Positions 1 to 8,945 of a stretch of DNA of 45,300 nucleotides are shown here, one piece after another. Under the pieces are notes generated by a model. That model saw nothing but the letters and a program-made list of their open reading frames with translations. It searched no databases and had not been told where the DNA came from. The stretch lies in contig JALSIM010000034.1 of NCBI GenBank assembly GCA_026990035.1, positions 1 to 45,300 of the forward strand, given 5' to 3'. The stretch is from Alphaproteobacteria bacterium (GTDB lineage: Bacteria > Pseudomonadota > Alphaproteobacteria > Geminicoccales > Geminicoccaceae). The number at the start of each line of letters is the position of its first letter. Positions within the stretch are counted from its first letter, which is position 1. Made by a program: the position numbers and the translations under genes.

Positions 1-195
1 CTTTCCGGCGGTGTCGGGCTTTCCGGCGGTCTCGCGTTGCTCGGCGTCCGTCTTTCCGGTGGCGATGGCGGGGCGGGGCTCGACCTCGCTCCCGGTTTTC
101 CCGGCTCGTGCCGCCGACCGGGATCCCCGGGCCCTGGTCTGCCGTCCCGTTCCGCTCGCTCCCCCGCCACTCCCCGACTGTCGGCTGCGCGCCAT
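1..195 (-). CDS. N-terminal fragment of a probable mitofilin-like (HemX-region) protein, cut by the window edge
   Basis: A minus-strand frame opens at an ATG at 195 and stays open for 65 codons to base 1, so only the N-terminus is present. A purine-rich stretch (AGGGA, CAGGA) lies just upstream. The visible peptide has no fold: it starts MARSRQSGSGGG and is rich in Gly, Ser, Arg, Lys and Thr, ending in tandem TAGKPDTAGK units. A disordered N-terminus before a membrane segment and coiled coil is usual for the mitofilin-like protein (COG4223) that often follows hemC-hemD in alphaproteobacteria. The gene lies 90 nt after hemD on the same strand, which supports that identity. No membrane segment is visible yet, so the family call rests on position and composition only. 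Confidence 0.55.
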   Translation of the reverse strand, partial: MARSRQSGSGGGASGTGRQTRARGSRSAARAGKTGSEVEPRPAIATGKTDAEQRETAGKPDTAGK

Positions 196-285
196 TCCTG
201 TGCCGTCCCTTGGTTCGACGATCCTGTCCGTTGGCACTCGCGCGGCGGGACCGTGCCCACGGTCCGCCGGCCCGGAAACGAAGCG

Positions 286-1023
286 CTAGCAGCTCGGCAT
301 GTGCGCTTCAAGGCAGTCCAGTAGCGCCGTATGGTCGCGCTCCCGGGCCACCACGATCTCGAGGCTGGAGAGATCGGTGACCTCTTCGGCCACCGCCTCG
401 CTGAGGCAGACGCAGAGCACACCTTCGAGGCCGGCCTCCAGATCGCTGTCGCGGATCAGCCGGGCGAAGGTCGCCGCCGTGCGCGGAGAATAGAGCAGCA
501 CCGCACCGATCGCACGGCGGCTCAGGGCGTGCCGTGTGCGCGAGCCGATCTCCTCGCGCGGAACCGTCTCGTAGACGATCACCCGTTCGTAGGAAAAGCC
601 CGCCGTCCGCAACTCGCCGGCGATGTCGCCGCGCACCTCGCGGCCGCTCGGATGGAGGAGCGTGCCGGCGTTCGGGTCGAGCTCGAGCTTCACCTGCTCG
701 ACCAGCGACCGCCAGTCGCCGCGCGCCGTCCGCACATCCGTGGCACCCCGTTGGCGCACCGCCCGTGCGGTGCCGCGCCCGACCGTGTAGACGGGCAGAC
801 CGGCCAACTCGCGGCCGAGAGCGTAGGCGGCGTTGGCGCTGGTCAGAAGCACGGCCTGCAGGGTCTCCGGCCGGGGCAGGGAAAACGGGACGCGGCGGGT
901 CTCGAACACCGGATCGACGAGGGTCAGATAGCCACGCTCGCGCAGCTCCCGAGCGGTCTGCTCGCCCTGTTCGCGAGCCCTGGTGATCAGGATCCAGCGC
1001 TTGCGTGCCCGGCTGTCCATCAT
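286..1023 (-). CDS. hemD: Uroporphyrinogen-III synthase
   Basis: Cyclises hydroxymethylbilane to uroporphyrinogen III with inversion of ring D, in the cytosol, on the haem/sirohaem/cobalamin route. The 245-residue product has the usual length and two-lobed organisation: an N-terminal RARE(Q)GE-type segment (ILITRAREQGEQ), mid-region LLTSANAA and YTVGRGTA elements, a LLHPSGREVRGD element and a late LLYSPRTAATFARL motif typical of HemD. The start is one of two adjacent ATGs at 1023/1020. The frame is open further upstream, but that stretch overlaps hemC and has shadow composition. The gene begins 47 nt after the hemC stop, so the two are probably co-transcribed. HemD is poorly conserved in sequence; linkage to hemC makes the call firm. 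Confidence 0.93.
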   Translation of the reverse strand: MMDSRARKRWILITRAREQGEQTARELRERGYLTLVDPVFETRRVPFSLPRPETLQAVLLTSANAAYALGRELAGLPVYTVGRGTARAVRQRGATDVRTARGDWRSLVEQVKLELDPNAGTLLHPSGREVRGDIAGELRTAGFSYERVIVYETVPREEIGSRTRHALSRRAIGAVLLYSPRTAATFARLIRDSDLEAGLEGVLCVCLSEAVAEEVTDLSSLEIVVARERDHTALLDCLEAHMPSC

Positions 1024-1070
1024 CCGCGGTCCTCGCCCTCCATCCACTCCACCTCCCCCGGAAGGATTCG

Positions 1071-1967
1071 TCACGAAGCTTCCGATCGCACCATGCGCGC
1101 GGCCTCCAGAGCCAGTCGCCGGGCCGCGGCGGCCTCGCCACGAAGTTGCACGCGATGCACGCGGCTGCCGTCCGGTTCGGCCAGCAGCCCGCGGAAGCGC
1201 ACGCTTCCGTCCGCCATCTCGCAGAGGGCTGCGATCGGTGTCCGGCAGGATCCGTCCAATGCCGCCAGGAACACCCGCTCGGCCTCGACGCACAGCCGCG
1301 TATCGAGATGGTCGATCCGGGCGAGAAAGTCGAGAGTGCGGCGATCGTCGGAGCGTACCTCGATGCCGATCGCCCCCTGTCCCACCGCCGGCAGCATCTC
1401 TTCGGCGTCCAGGAGACGGTTCGCCTCGCCGAGAAGGCCGAGCCGCTCGAGGCCGGCGGCGGCGAGAAAGGTGGCGGTGATCGCCCCCTCCCGCACCTTG
1501 CGCAGGCGGGTCTGGACGTTGCCGCGCAGATTGACGATCCGGAGATCGGGACGCATCGCCCGCACCTGGGCGGCGCGGCGCAGCGATGCGGTGCCGATCA
1601 CCGCCCCCGCGGGCAGACCGGCCAAGGCGGTGTCGGCCGGGCCGATCATGGCGTCGCGAGGATCCGCCCGCGGCAGGCAGGCCGCGATTTCGAGCCCGGC
1701 CGGCAGCTCGGTCGGCACGTCCTTCATGGAATGCACCGCGACCTGGATCTCACCGGCCAGCAGCGCCTCCTCGATTTCCTTGGTGAACAGGCCCTTGCCA
1801 CCGATCTCGGTGAGCGGTCGATCGAGGAAGCGGTCGCCCGATGTCCTGATGACGCGGACCGCGACCGCATCGGGCTCGGCGAGCTCGGGACAGGCCGCGG
1901 CGAGGGCGCGACGGACCATCTCCGCCTGGGCGAGAGCCAGGGGCGAGCCCCTGGTGCCGATGGTCAT
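1071..1967 (-). CDS. hemC: Porphobilinogen deaminase (hydroxymethylbilane synthase)
   Basis: Polymerises four porphobilinogens into hydroxymethylbilane. The 298-residue product opens with the family signature IGTRGSPLALAQA, continues with TSGD, VHSMKDVP and RGNVQTRLRK (substrate- and cofactor-binding arginines), and carries the dipyrromethane-cofactor cysteine in LDGSCRTPIA. Length is normal. The chosen ATG at 1967 lies directly before IGTRGS. A GTG six codons upstream (1985) is also possible, and many homologues have a few extra residues there. The gene is divergent from tsaD across a 66-nt gap that must hold both promoters, and hemD follows on the same strand. Confidence 0.96.
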   Translation of the reverse strand: MTIGTRGSPLALAQAEMVRRALAAACPELAEPDAVAVRVIRTSGDRFLDRPLTEIGGKGLFTKEIEEALLAGEIQVAVHSMKDVPTELPAGLEIAACLPRADPRDAMIGPADTALAGLPAGAVIGTASLRRAAQVRAMRPDLRIVNLRGNVQTRLRKVREGAITATFLAAAGLERLGLLGEANRLLDAEEMLPAVGQGAIGIEVRSDDRRTLDFLARIDHLDTRLCVEAERVFLAALDGSCRTPIAALCEMADGSVRFRGLLAEPDGSRVHRVQLRGEAAAARRLALEAARMVRSEAS

Positions 1968-2033
1968 TCGGGCGGACGACTTCACGCGTATGGTTCCCGT
2001 TCCATATGTTGGGGCGGCTTGTAGCAGAGGTGG

Positions 2034-3122
2034 ATGCCGGTGACGACAGCGGCGAAGCTCCGTGTGCTGGGAATCGAGACGAGCTGCGACGAGACGGCGG
2101 CGGCGGTGGTCCGGGGCGATCGCAGGGTGCTGGCCGAGGCGGTGTTCGCGCAGCTCGATCTGCACGCGCTCTACGGCGGTGTGGTGCCGGAAATCGCCGC
2201 CCGGGCCCATGTCCGCAAGCTCGACCGGATGATCGCCGCGGTGATGGCCGAGGCGGGGCTGGTCTTCGCCGATCTCGACGGGGTCGCGGTGACCGCCGGC
2301 CCCGGCCTCGCCGGCGGCCTGCTGGTCGGGGTGACCACCGCCCAGGCGCTGGCCGGCGTCCACCGGCTGCCGCTCTATGCGGTGAACCATCTGGAAGCCC
2401 ACGCTCTCACTGCCCGCCTGACCCACGGCATCGATTTCCCCTATCTCCTGCTGCTCGTTTCGGGCGGCCACTGCCAGCTCCTGGTGGTCGAAGGCATCGG
2501 CCGTCACCGGCGCCTCGGAACCACCATCGACGATGCGGTGGGCGAGGCTTTCGACAAGGTGGCGAAGATGCTCGGGCTCGGATATCCGGGCGGTCCGGCG
2601 GTGGAATCGCGGGCCCGCGAAGGCGATCCCGAACGCTTCGTTCTGCCGCGGCCGCTGCTGGGTCGGCCCGGCTGCCATTTCTCCTTCTCCGGCCTCAAGA
2701 CGGCGGTGCGCCATCGGATCCTGGAGCTCGGCGACGATCGCCTCGACCGGACCGTGGTGGCCGATCTCTGCGCCGCCTTCCAGGAGGCGGTGTGCGAGGT
2801 GCTGGTCGACCGTACCCGGCGGGCCATGGCGCTCTTCCGGGCGCGGTACGAGGTTTCTCCGGTGCTGGTGGTGGCCGGCGGCGTCGCCGCCAACCGGGCG
2901 ATCCGGACCGTGCTCGAAGAGCTCGCGGCGGCGGAGGGTTTCTCCCTCGTTCTGCCGCCGCTTCGGCTGTGCGGCGACAATGCGGTGATGGTGGCCTGGA
3001 CGGGCCTCGAACATCTGGCGGCGGGACGGCCGCCGGCGGCCATCGCCGATGTCCGGGTCCGCACCCGCTGGCCCCTCGATCCGGAGGCCGAGCCGGCACC
3101 GGGCGGCGGTGTGAAGGCCTGA
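2034..3122 (+). CDS. tsaD: tRNA N6-adenosine threonylcarbamoyltransferase
   Basis: Transfers the threonylcarbamoyl group to A37 of ANN-decoding tRNAs (t6A), working with TsaB, TsaC and TsaE. The 362-residue product starts with the ASKHA/Kae1 motif VLGIETSCDETAAAVV, then has ARAHVRKLD and AVNHLEAHA (the two metal-binding histidines), VSGGHCQLL, DDAVGEAFDKVAKMLGL, and the C-terminal CGDNAVMVAW with the metal-ligand Asp. An AGAGG lies about 4 nt before the ATG at 2034; a GTG at 2040 is an alternative start. The stop codon directly abuts the stop codon of the convergent regulator gene. Next to hemC is a common position for tsaD in alphaproteobacteria. Confidence 0.97.
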   Translation: MPVTTAAKLRVLGIETSCDETAAAVVRGDRRVLAEAVFAQLDLHALYGGVVPEIAARAHVRKLDRMIAAVMAEAGLVFADLDGVAVTAGPGLAGGLLVGVTTAQALAGVHRLPLYAVNHLEAHALTARLTHGIDFPYLLLLVSGGHCQLLVVEGIGRHRRLGTTIDDAVGEAFDKVAKMLGLGYPGGPAVESRAREGDPERFVLPRPLLGRPGCHFSFSGLKTAVRHRILELGDDRLDRTVVADLCAAFQEAVCEVLVDRTRRAMALFRARYEVSPVLVVAGGVAANRAIRTVLEELAAAEGFSLVLPPLRLCGDNAVMVAWTGLEHLAAGRPPAAIADVRVRTRWPLDPEAEPAPGGGVKA

Positions 3123-3128
3123 TCAGGC
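3117..3128. repeat. Perfect 12-bp palindrome spanning two abutting stop codons
   Basis: GCCTGATCAGGC is a perfect palindrome whose centre is the boundary between the tsaD TGA (3120-3122) and the convergent regulator's TGA (3123-3125). The intergenic distance is zero. The stem is short and has no U-tract, so it is a weak terminator at best. Confidence 0.5.
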
Positions 3129-4145
3129 GGCCTGGCTGCGTTCCGCGCGCGGCGTGCGCCCGTACATCTGGCGGTAGCAGGTCGAGAAATGGGAGGCCGA
3201 GACGAAGCCGCAGGCGCAGGCGATGTTCATGATCGGCATGTCCGTCTGATAGAGGAGATGCCGTGCCCGCTCGAGGCGCAGCTCGAGATAGTATTGCGCC
3301 GGCGTGCGACCGAGATGCTTGCGGAACAGCCGTTCGAGCTGGCGCCGCGAGAGCCCGATGTAGCGGGCCAGCATCTCCTGGCTCAACGGCTCCTCGATGT
3401 TGGCTTCCATCAGCTCGATGGCGGTGATGAGCTTGGGATGATGGACCCCGACGCGGACCCGGATCGGCATCCGCTGGCGGTCGCGGGGACCGCGGATGCG
3501 GTCCAGCATGCACTGCTCCGAGACCTTGGTGGCGAGGCGTTCGCCGTGCTGTGTCGAGATCCGGTAGAGCATCATGTCGAGGGCGGAGGTGCCGCCCGAA
3601 CAGGTGAACCGGTTGCGGTCGAACTCGAACAGATTGCCGGCCACGTCGATGTCCGGGAAGGCCTCGATGAAGCCGGGCAGGTTCTCCCAGTGGATGGTGC
3701 AGCGATGGTCGGTGAGCAGCCCGGCCCGGGCGAGGATGTGGGCGCCGGTGCACAGGGCCCCGACCTGGGCCCCGTGACGGTCGACCCGCCGCAGCCAGGC
3801 CAGCACCTCGCGATCCTCGTAGCGCTCGGCACCGAGGCCGCTGCACAGGATCACCGTCGGCGGCGGCGCGGTGTCGATCTGCAGCCGCTGCATCGGCATG
3901 TCCACCTGGATGGCGACCCGATTGCTGGCCCGCACCGGACCACCGTCCGGCGACAGGACGAGCCAGCGGTAGAGCTCCCGCCCCGAGACCCGGTTGGCGA
4001 TCCGCAGCGGTTCGATGGCGCTCGTGAAGGCCAGCATGGAGAAGTCCGGGACCAGCAGGAAGGCCACCGTCTCCGGTGTCGGCGGTGGGCGTCCGCGCCC
4101 TTCCGCCTCGCCCCGGACCGCGTCGCTCGACAGCATGACCGTCAT
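3123..4145 (-). CDS. GlxA-family AraC-type regulator with DJ-1/PfpI domain (GbdR-like)
   Basis: The 340-residue product is a predicted transcription activator. An N-terminal DJ-1/PfpI amidase-like sensor domain (about residues 25-190; TVAFLLVPDFSMLAFTSAIE, then a GALCTGAHILARAGLL nucleophile-elbow-like segment that keeps the Cys) is followed by two AraC helix-turn-helix motifs near the C-terminus (EEPLSQEMLARYIGLSRRQL and MNIACACGFVSASHFSTCYR). This is the architecture of GbdR/CdhR/ArgR-type regulators. The start at 4145 is chosen because the 20 residues ahead of it in frame look non-coding. It is divergent from soxBDAG across a 216-nt region. GbdR proteins activate glycine betaine, dimethylglycine and sarcosine catabolism, so control of the sox genes is a natural inference; the ligand is not shown. 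Confidence 0.9.
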   Translation of the reverse strand: MTVMLSSDAVRGEAEGRGRPPPTPETVAFLLVPDFSMLAFTSAIEPLRIANRVSGRELYRWLVLSPDGGPVRASNRVAIQVDMPMQRLQIDTAPPPTVILCSGLGAERYEDREVLAWLRRVDRHGAQVGALCTGAHILARAGLLTDHRCTIHWENLPGFIEAFPDIDVAGNLFEFDRNRFTCSGGTSALDMMLYRISTQHGERLATKVSEQCMLDRIRGPRDRQRMPIRVRVGVHHPKLITAIELMEANIEEPLSQEMLARYIGLSRRQLERLFRKHLGRTPAQYYLELRLERARHLLYQTDMPIMNIACACGFVSASHFSTCYRQMYGRTPRAERSQAA

Positions 4146-4281
4146 CACCGGCCTCTTTCCACCGTGCTTGTCGCAGAAATACCACAGCGGTCGGAGGCGA
4201 GGCAAAGAGGAAAGTCGAAGGCGCCTTTTTTCCCGGAGGCTTAGAGCCCTGCGGGATGGCGAAGAAACAGGTCGCGGGAAG

Positions 4282-4303
4282 GCAAGCGCGTGCCCCCGCT
4301 TGC
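4282..4303. promoter_or_regulatory. Inverted repeat in the regulator/soxB intergenic region
   Basis: GCAAGCG (4282-4288) and CGCTTGC (4297-4303) form a perfect 7-bp inverted repeat, 8 nt apart, ending 58 nt before the soxB start. It could be an operator for the divergent AraC-type regulator or a leader hairpin. AraC-family sites are more often direct repeats, which weakens the operator reading. No riboswitch consensus is visible here. Confidence 0.35.
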
Positions 4304-4361
4304 GTTAGCACCTCGTCCGGCGGAAAAGAGGTCCGCAAGGCGTCCTGTCGGGGAGGCGCAC

Positions 4362-5612
4362 ATGCGCCGCTATTCGATCTTCACCCTCGCGCGCAATGCG
4401 CTGACCGGTCATCGGGATTGGCCGCGGGCCTGGCGGAGTCCGGAACCGCGCTCCCGCTACCGGGTGGTGATCGTCGGTGGCGGCGGGCACGGCCTGGCGA
4501 CCGCCTACTACCTCGCCAAGGAACACGGCATCCGCGACCTGGCGGTGCTGGAGAAGCGATGGCTCGGGGGCGGCAACACCGGGCGCAACACCACGATCAT
4601 CCGTTCGAACTATCTGCACGACGAGAGTGCGGCTCTCTACGATCACGCGCTCCGTCTGTGGGCCGGCCTTTCCCGCGAGCTCAACTTCAATGTCATGTAC
4701 AGCGACCGCGGTGTGATGATGCTCGCCCACAACCCCCACGACGTGCAGATCTTCAAGCGCCACATCCACGCCAACCGCCTCAACGGCATCGACAACGAGT
4801 GGCTGACGCCGGCGGAGGCCAAGGCCTATTGTCCGCCGCTGTCGATCGATCGCACCGCCCGTTATCCGGTGGCGGGCGCCGCTCTGCAGCGGCGCGGCGG
4901 GGTCGCCCGTCACGACGCGGTGGCCTGGGGTTACGCCCGGGCCGCCGACTCCCTCGGCGTGGACATCATCCAGAACTGCGAGGTCACGGCGATCCGCCGC
5001 GAGGGAGATCGCGTCACCGGCATCGAGACGACCCGCGGCAGCATCGCGGTCGAGAAGCTGGGCATCGTCGTCGCCGGCCATTCGAGCATTCTCGCGGAAA
5101 TGGCCGGCTTCCGCCTGCCCATCGAGAGCTATCCTCTGCAGGCGCTCGTTTCCGAGCCGGTCAAGCCGATCTTCCCCTGCGTCGTGATGTCGAACACGGT
5201 GCACGCCTACATCAGCCAGTCGGACAAGGGAGATCTCGTCATCGGTGCCGGCACCGACCAGTACGTCTCCTACAGCCAGCGCGGCGGCATCCAGGTGATC
5301 GAACACACCCTCGAAGCCATCGTCGAGCTGTTCCCGATCTTCTCGCGGATGCGGATGATGCGCCAGTGGGCCGGGATCGTCGATGTCACGCCGGACCGCT
5401 CGCCGATCATCGGCAGGACCCCGGTGCGCGGTCTCTACATCAACTGCGGCTGGGGAACCGGCGGCTTCAAGGCGACACCCGGCTCCGGTCATCTGTTCGC
5501 CTGGACCATCGCCAGGGACGAGCCGCATCCCGTCAACGCGCCCTTCGATCTCGACCGCTTCGCCAGCGGTCGTCTGATCGACGAGGCGGCGGCCGCCGCC
5601 GTCGCCCATTGA
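4362..5612 (+). CDS. soxB: Sarcosine oxidase beta subunit
   Basis: FAD/FMN subunit of heterotetrameric sarcosine oxidase, which demethylates sarcosine to glycine and passes the methyl group to tetrahydrofolate as 5,10-methylene-THF, making H2O2. The 416-residue product has a Rossmann FAD motif at about 36-60 ([20 protein letters not shown]), the [13 protein letters not shown] segment typical of Sox[15 protein letters not shown] in the region where FMN is covalently held, and a C-terminal [14 protein letters not shown] flavin motif. The ATG at 4362 follows a GGGGAGG box about 6 nt upstream; the frame is open further up but has no ribosome-binding site. First gene of soxBDAG. Confidence 0.96.
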   Translation: MRRYSIFTLARNALTGHRDWPRAWRSPEPRSRYRVVIVGGGGHGLATAYYLAKEHGIRDLAVLEKRWLGGGNTGRNTTIIRSNYLHDESAALYDHALRLWAGLSRELNFNVMYSDRGVMMLAHNPHDVQIFKRHIHANRLNGIDNEWLTPAEAKAYCPPLSIDRTARYPVAGAALQRRGGVARHDAVAWGYARAADSLGVDIIQNCEVTAIRREGDRVTGIETTRGSIAVEKLGIVVAGHSSILAEMAGFRLPIESYPLQALVSEPVKPIFPCVVMSNTVHAYISQSDKGDLVIGAGTDQYVSYSQRGGIQVIEHTLEAIVELFPIFSRMRMMRQWAGIVDVTPDRSPIIGRTPVRGLYINCGWGTGGFKATPGSGHLFAWTIARDEPHPVNAPFDLDRFASGRLIDEAAAAAVAH

Positions 5613-5635
5613 GACGCGGTTCGAGGGAAGAGACC

Positions 5636-5944
5636 ATGCTCCGGATCCCCTGTCCCTTCTGCGGCCCGCGGGCGGAAATCGAGTTCCGCTGCGGCGGCGA
5701 GGCGCACATCCGCCGCCCGGCGGATCCCGACGCCCTGAGCGATGCGGAATGGGCCGACTATCTCTTCATGCGCGGCAATCCCAAAGGCGTCCATTTCGAA
5801 CGCTGGTTCCACGCCCACGGTTGCCAGCGCTGGTTCAACCTCGCCCGCGATACCGTGGGCGATCGCATTCTCGCGGTCTATGCGATGGGCGCGGAACCCC
5901 CGGCCGGGCTGCGCCGGGAGGCGGAGGTGCGCGGAGATGACTGA
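5636..5944 (+). CDS. soxD: Sarcosine oxidase delta subunit
   Basis: Small zinc-binding structural subunit of heterotetrameric sarcosine oxidase. The 102-residue product starts MLRIPCPFCGPRAEIEF, with the CxxC zinc pair at residues 6 and 9, and contains the family core YLFMRGNPKG, ERWFHAHGCQRWFNLARDT and ILAVYAMG. Length is normal. The gene follows soxB by 23 nt, with a GAGGGAAG box before the ATG, and its end overlaps the soxA start by 8 nt in another frame, consistent with translational coupling. Confidence 0.95.
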   Translation: MLRIPCPFCGPRAEIEFRCGGEAHIRRPADPDALSDAEWADYLFMRGNPKGVHFERWFHAHGCQRWFNLARDTVGDRILAVYAMGAEPPAGLRREAEVRGDD

Positions 5945-8900
5945 GGGGGTGGCGCGGCTGGCGAAAGGGGGACGCATCGATCGCGCGCGACCGCTCCGGT
6001 TCCGGTTCGCCGGCAAGCTCTACATCGGCTACGCCGGCGACACCCTGGCCTCGGCCCTCCTGGCGAACGGCATCCACCTCGTCGCCCGAAGCTTCAAGTA
6101 CCACCGGCCGCGCGGCATTCTCACCGCCGGTGCCGAGGAACCGAACGCCCTCCTGCGGATCACGCGTGGCGACGGGCGTGTCGATCCCAACACGCGGGCG
6201 ACCACCCTGCCGCTCTTCAACGATCTCGATGCCGCACCGCAGAACTGCCGTCCCGGGCTCCGCTTCGATCTGCAGGCGATCAACGGTCTGCTGGGACCGC
6301 TGTTCCCCGCCGGCTTCTACTACAAGACCTTCATGTGGCCGGCTTCCTTCTGGAAGCGGTTCTACGAGCCGCGCATCCGGGCGGCGGCGGGGCTCGGCGA
6401 GGCGCCGCGTCAGCCGGATCCGGACCGCTACCTCCACCGCTTCGCCCATTGCGAAGTGCTGATCGCCGGCGGCGGACCGGCCGGGATCGCCGCTGCGCTG
6501 GCCGCCACCCGCGCCGGTGCCCGGGTGATCCTCGCCGAGGAGCAGCCGCAGTTCGGCGGCTGGCTCACGGGCGAGGGGGCCTTGCGGGCGCGGATCGACG
6601 GCGAAGCGCCCGATGCCTGGCTGGAAGCCGCGCTGGCCGAACTGCGGGCGGCCGGGAATTGCCGTCTGCTGCCCCGTACCAGCGTGTTCGGTTGCTACGA
6701 CCACAACCTCGTGGGTCTGCTCGAAGACGTCGCCGATCACAAGTTCGCACCGGCCGCAGGCGAGCCGCGTCATCGCCTGTGGAAGGTGCGTGCGGCCCGG
6801 GTGGTGATCGCCACCGGGATGACCGAACGGCCGCTCGTCTTCCCGGCCAACGACCGGCCGGGGATCATGATGGCCGGGGCGGCGGCGACCTATCTGCACC
6901 GCCATGCGGTGCTGCCGGGCCGCGAGATCGTGATCGTCACCAACAACGACAGTGTCTACGGGCTGGCCGGGGATTTCGTCGCCGCCGGCGCCCGGGTGAC
7001 CCTGGCCGATGCCCGCCGGGAGATTCCCGACTCGATCGCCCTCCCGGCCCGGAACCGGGGTGTCGAGCTCCTTCCCGGAACCCTGCCCGCGGGCAGCGAG
7101 GGCCGCCTGCGGGTGCGGCAGATCCATCTCCGCTCGCGCGACGCCGGGACGACCCTGCCGGTGCCCCGGGCCTGTGATCTGGTGCTCGTTTCCGGCGGCT
7201 GGAGCCCGAATCTCGCGCTTTTCGCCCAGGCCCGCGGGGAACTGCGCTGGGACGCGGAGCTGGCCGCCTTCCGGCCCGGACCGGCGCATTGGCCGATGTG
7301 CTGTGCCGGCGGCGCCAACGGAACCCGCCGCCTCGGCGAGGCGATCGCCGACGGTCTGCGGGCCGGCGCCGCGGCGGCGGCCGCCGCCGGCTTCGAGAAG
7401 CCGGCACCCGAGCCCCCCTCGGTCGAGGAGGGACCGGCCTGGACCGTCGAACCCCTGTGGTGCGTGCCCGGCTGCAGTTCCCGTGAGCGCGGCGAGGCCT
7501 TCGTCGATTTCCAGCACGATGTCACCGCCCGCGATCTCGGCCTGGCCTTGCGCGAGGGCTACGAATCGATCGAGCATGTCAAGCGCTACACCACCACCGG
7601 CATGGGCACCGACCAGGGCAAGCTCGGCAATCTCAACGCCCTCGGGATCGTCGCCGGAGAGAAGGGGGTGCCGGTCCCCGCCGTCGGCGTCACCACCTTC
7701 CGCCAGCCCTGGACCCCGGTGCCCTTCGGCGCCCTGGTGGGGGCCAATCGCGGCCCCCTTTTCGATCCCGTGCGCCGGACGCCGATGCACGCCTGGGCCG
7801 AGCGGGCGGGGGCGGTGTTCGAGGACGTCGGCCAGTGGAAGCGTGCCCGGTATTTTCCCCGCGAAGGCGAGGACATGCAGGCGGCGGTGCAGCGCGAGGC
7901 GAAGGCGGTACGGGCTTCCTGCGGCATGCTCGACGCTTCGACCCTGGGAAAGATCGACATCCGCGGCCCCGATGCCGCGGAGTTCCTGAACCGTGTCTAT
8001 ACCAACTCGTGGGCGAAGCTGGCGGTGGGTGCCTGTCGCTACGGGCTGATGCTGGGCGAAGACGGGATGGTCTTCGACGACGGGGTGACGGCCCGGCTCG
8101 GCGAGGATCATTTCCACATGACCACCACCACCGGCGGCGCCGCCCGGGTGCTCGCCTGGCTCGAGAACTGGCTGCAGACCGAATGGCCGGAGCTCCGGGT
8201 CTGGTGCACCTCGGTCACCGAACAGTGGGCGACCATGACCGTCACCGGGCCGAAGGCGCGCGAGGTGCTGCGGCCGCTGGTCGAAGATGTGGATCTCGGG
8301 CGGGACGCCTTTCCCCACATGACCTTCCGGAGCGGCCGGGTGGCGGGGGTGCCGGCGCGCATCTTCCGGATCAGCTTCACCGGCGAGCTCTCCTTCGAGG
8401 TCAACGTCCCGGCGGGCTACGGGCTGCACGTCTGGGAGGCTCTCCTGGAAGCGGGTGCGCCGCACGGCCTCACGGTCTACGGCACCGAGACGATGCACCT
8501 GCTGCGGGCCGAAAAGGGTTACATCATCGTCGGCCAGGACACCGACGGCACGGTGACCCCCTTCGATCTCGGCATGGGCTGGATCGTGTCGAAGAAGAAG
8601 GGCGATTTCATCGGCCGTCGCTCCCTGTTCCGGAGCGGGATGCGGCGGTCGGACCGCAAGCAGCTCGTCGGTCTCCTGACCGAGGACCCGGCGCTCGTGC
8701 TGGAAGAGGGAGCGCAGATCGTCGAGGATCCGCGGCAGCCGTTGCCGATGCGGATGATCGGCCATGTCACCTCGAGCTATCGGAGTCCGAATCTCGGCCG
8801 TTCCATCGCCCTCGCGATGGTGCGGGGCGGTAGGGAACGGTCGGGCCAGAGGCTCTGGGTACCGCGGCTCGACGGTCCGGCGATTCCGGTCGAGGTCACT

Positions 8901-8945
8901 TCGCCCGTCTTCTACGATCCCGAGGGGACGCGTCTCCATGTCTGA
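5937..8945 (+). CDS. soxA: Sarcosine oxidase alpha subunit
   Basis: Large subunit (1002 residues) of heterotetrameric sarcosine oxidase. Domains in order: an N-terminal 2Fe-2S-ferredoxin-like fold without cluster cysteines (about 15-100; GDTLASALLANGI, RSFKYHRPRGI), a pyridine-nucleotide/NAD+-binding domain starting near residue 172 (VLIAGGGPAGIAAALAATRA) with a second dinucleotide motif after PANDRPGIMMAG, then a GcvT-like folate-binding aminomethyltransferase domain from about residue 615 to the end (SCGMLDASTLGKIDIRGPDA, FTGELSFEVNVP, DLGMGWIVSKKKGDFIGR). The start at 5937 is fixed by the overlap with soxD; upstream extension would run through soxD. It overlaps soxG by 8 nt. Length is as expected, with no frameshift. 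Confidence 0.97.
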   Translation: MTEGVARLAKGGRIDRARPLRFRFAGKLYIGYAGDTLASALLANGIHLVARSFKYHRPRGILTAGAEEPNALLRITRGDGRVDPNTRATTLPLFNDLDAAPQNCRPGLRFDLQAINGLLGPLFPAGFYYKTFMWPASFWKRFYEPRIRAAAGLGEAPRQPDPDRYLHRFAHCEVLIAGGGPAGIAAALAATRAGARVILAEEQPQFGGWLTGEGALRARIDGEAPDAWLEAALAELRAAGNCRLLPRTSVFGCYDHNLVGLLEDVADHKFAPAAGEPRHRLWKVRAARVVIATGMTERPLVFPANDRPGIMMAGAAATYLHRHAVLPGREIVIVTNNDSVYGLAGDFVAAGARVTLADARREIPDSIALPARNRGVELLPGTLPAGSEGRLRVRQIHLRSRDAGTTLPVPRACDLVLVSGGWSPNLALFAQARGELRWDAELAAFRPGPAHWPMCCAGGANGTRRLGEAIADGLRAGAAAAAAAGFEKPAPEPPSVEEGPAWTVEPLWCVPGCSSRERGEAFVDFQHDVTARDLGLALREGYESIEHVKRYTTTGMGTDQGKLGNLNALGIVAGEKGVPVPAVGVTTFRQPWTPVPFGALVGANRGPLFDPVRRTPMHAWAERAGAVFEDVGQWKRARYFPREGEDMQAAVQREAKAVRASCGMLDASTLGKIDIRGPDAAEFLNRVYTNSWAKLAVGACRYGLMLGEDGMVFDDGVTARLGEDHFHMTTTTGGAARVLAWLENWLQTEWPELRVWCTSVTEQWATMTVTGPKAREVLRPLVEDVDLGRDAFPHMTFRSGRVAGVPARIFRISFTGELSFEVNVPAGYGLHVWEALLEAGAPHGLTVYGTETMHLLRAEKGYIIVGQDTDGTVTPFDLGMGWIVSKKKGDFIGRRSLFRSGMRRSDRKQLVGLLTEDPALVLEEGAQIVEDPRQPLPMRMIGHVTSSYRSPNLGRSIALAMVRGGRERSGQRLWVPRLDGPAIPVEVTSPVFYDPEGTRLHV

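Noticed and set aside
1024-1293. N-terminal extension of hemD
   Set aside because: The extra 90 codons overlap the end of hemC and are Arg/Gly-rich; the ATG pair at 1020-1023 gives the normal HemD start.
331-2043. A 570-codon plus-strand frame over hemD and hemC
   Set aside because: Antisense shadow of two well-supported genes; Arg/Ser-rich with no domain.
4206-4361. Glycine riboswitch in front of the sarcosine oxidase genes
   Set aside because: None of the conserved tandem aptamer elements was found; only a short inverted repeat is present.
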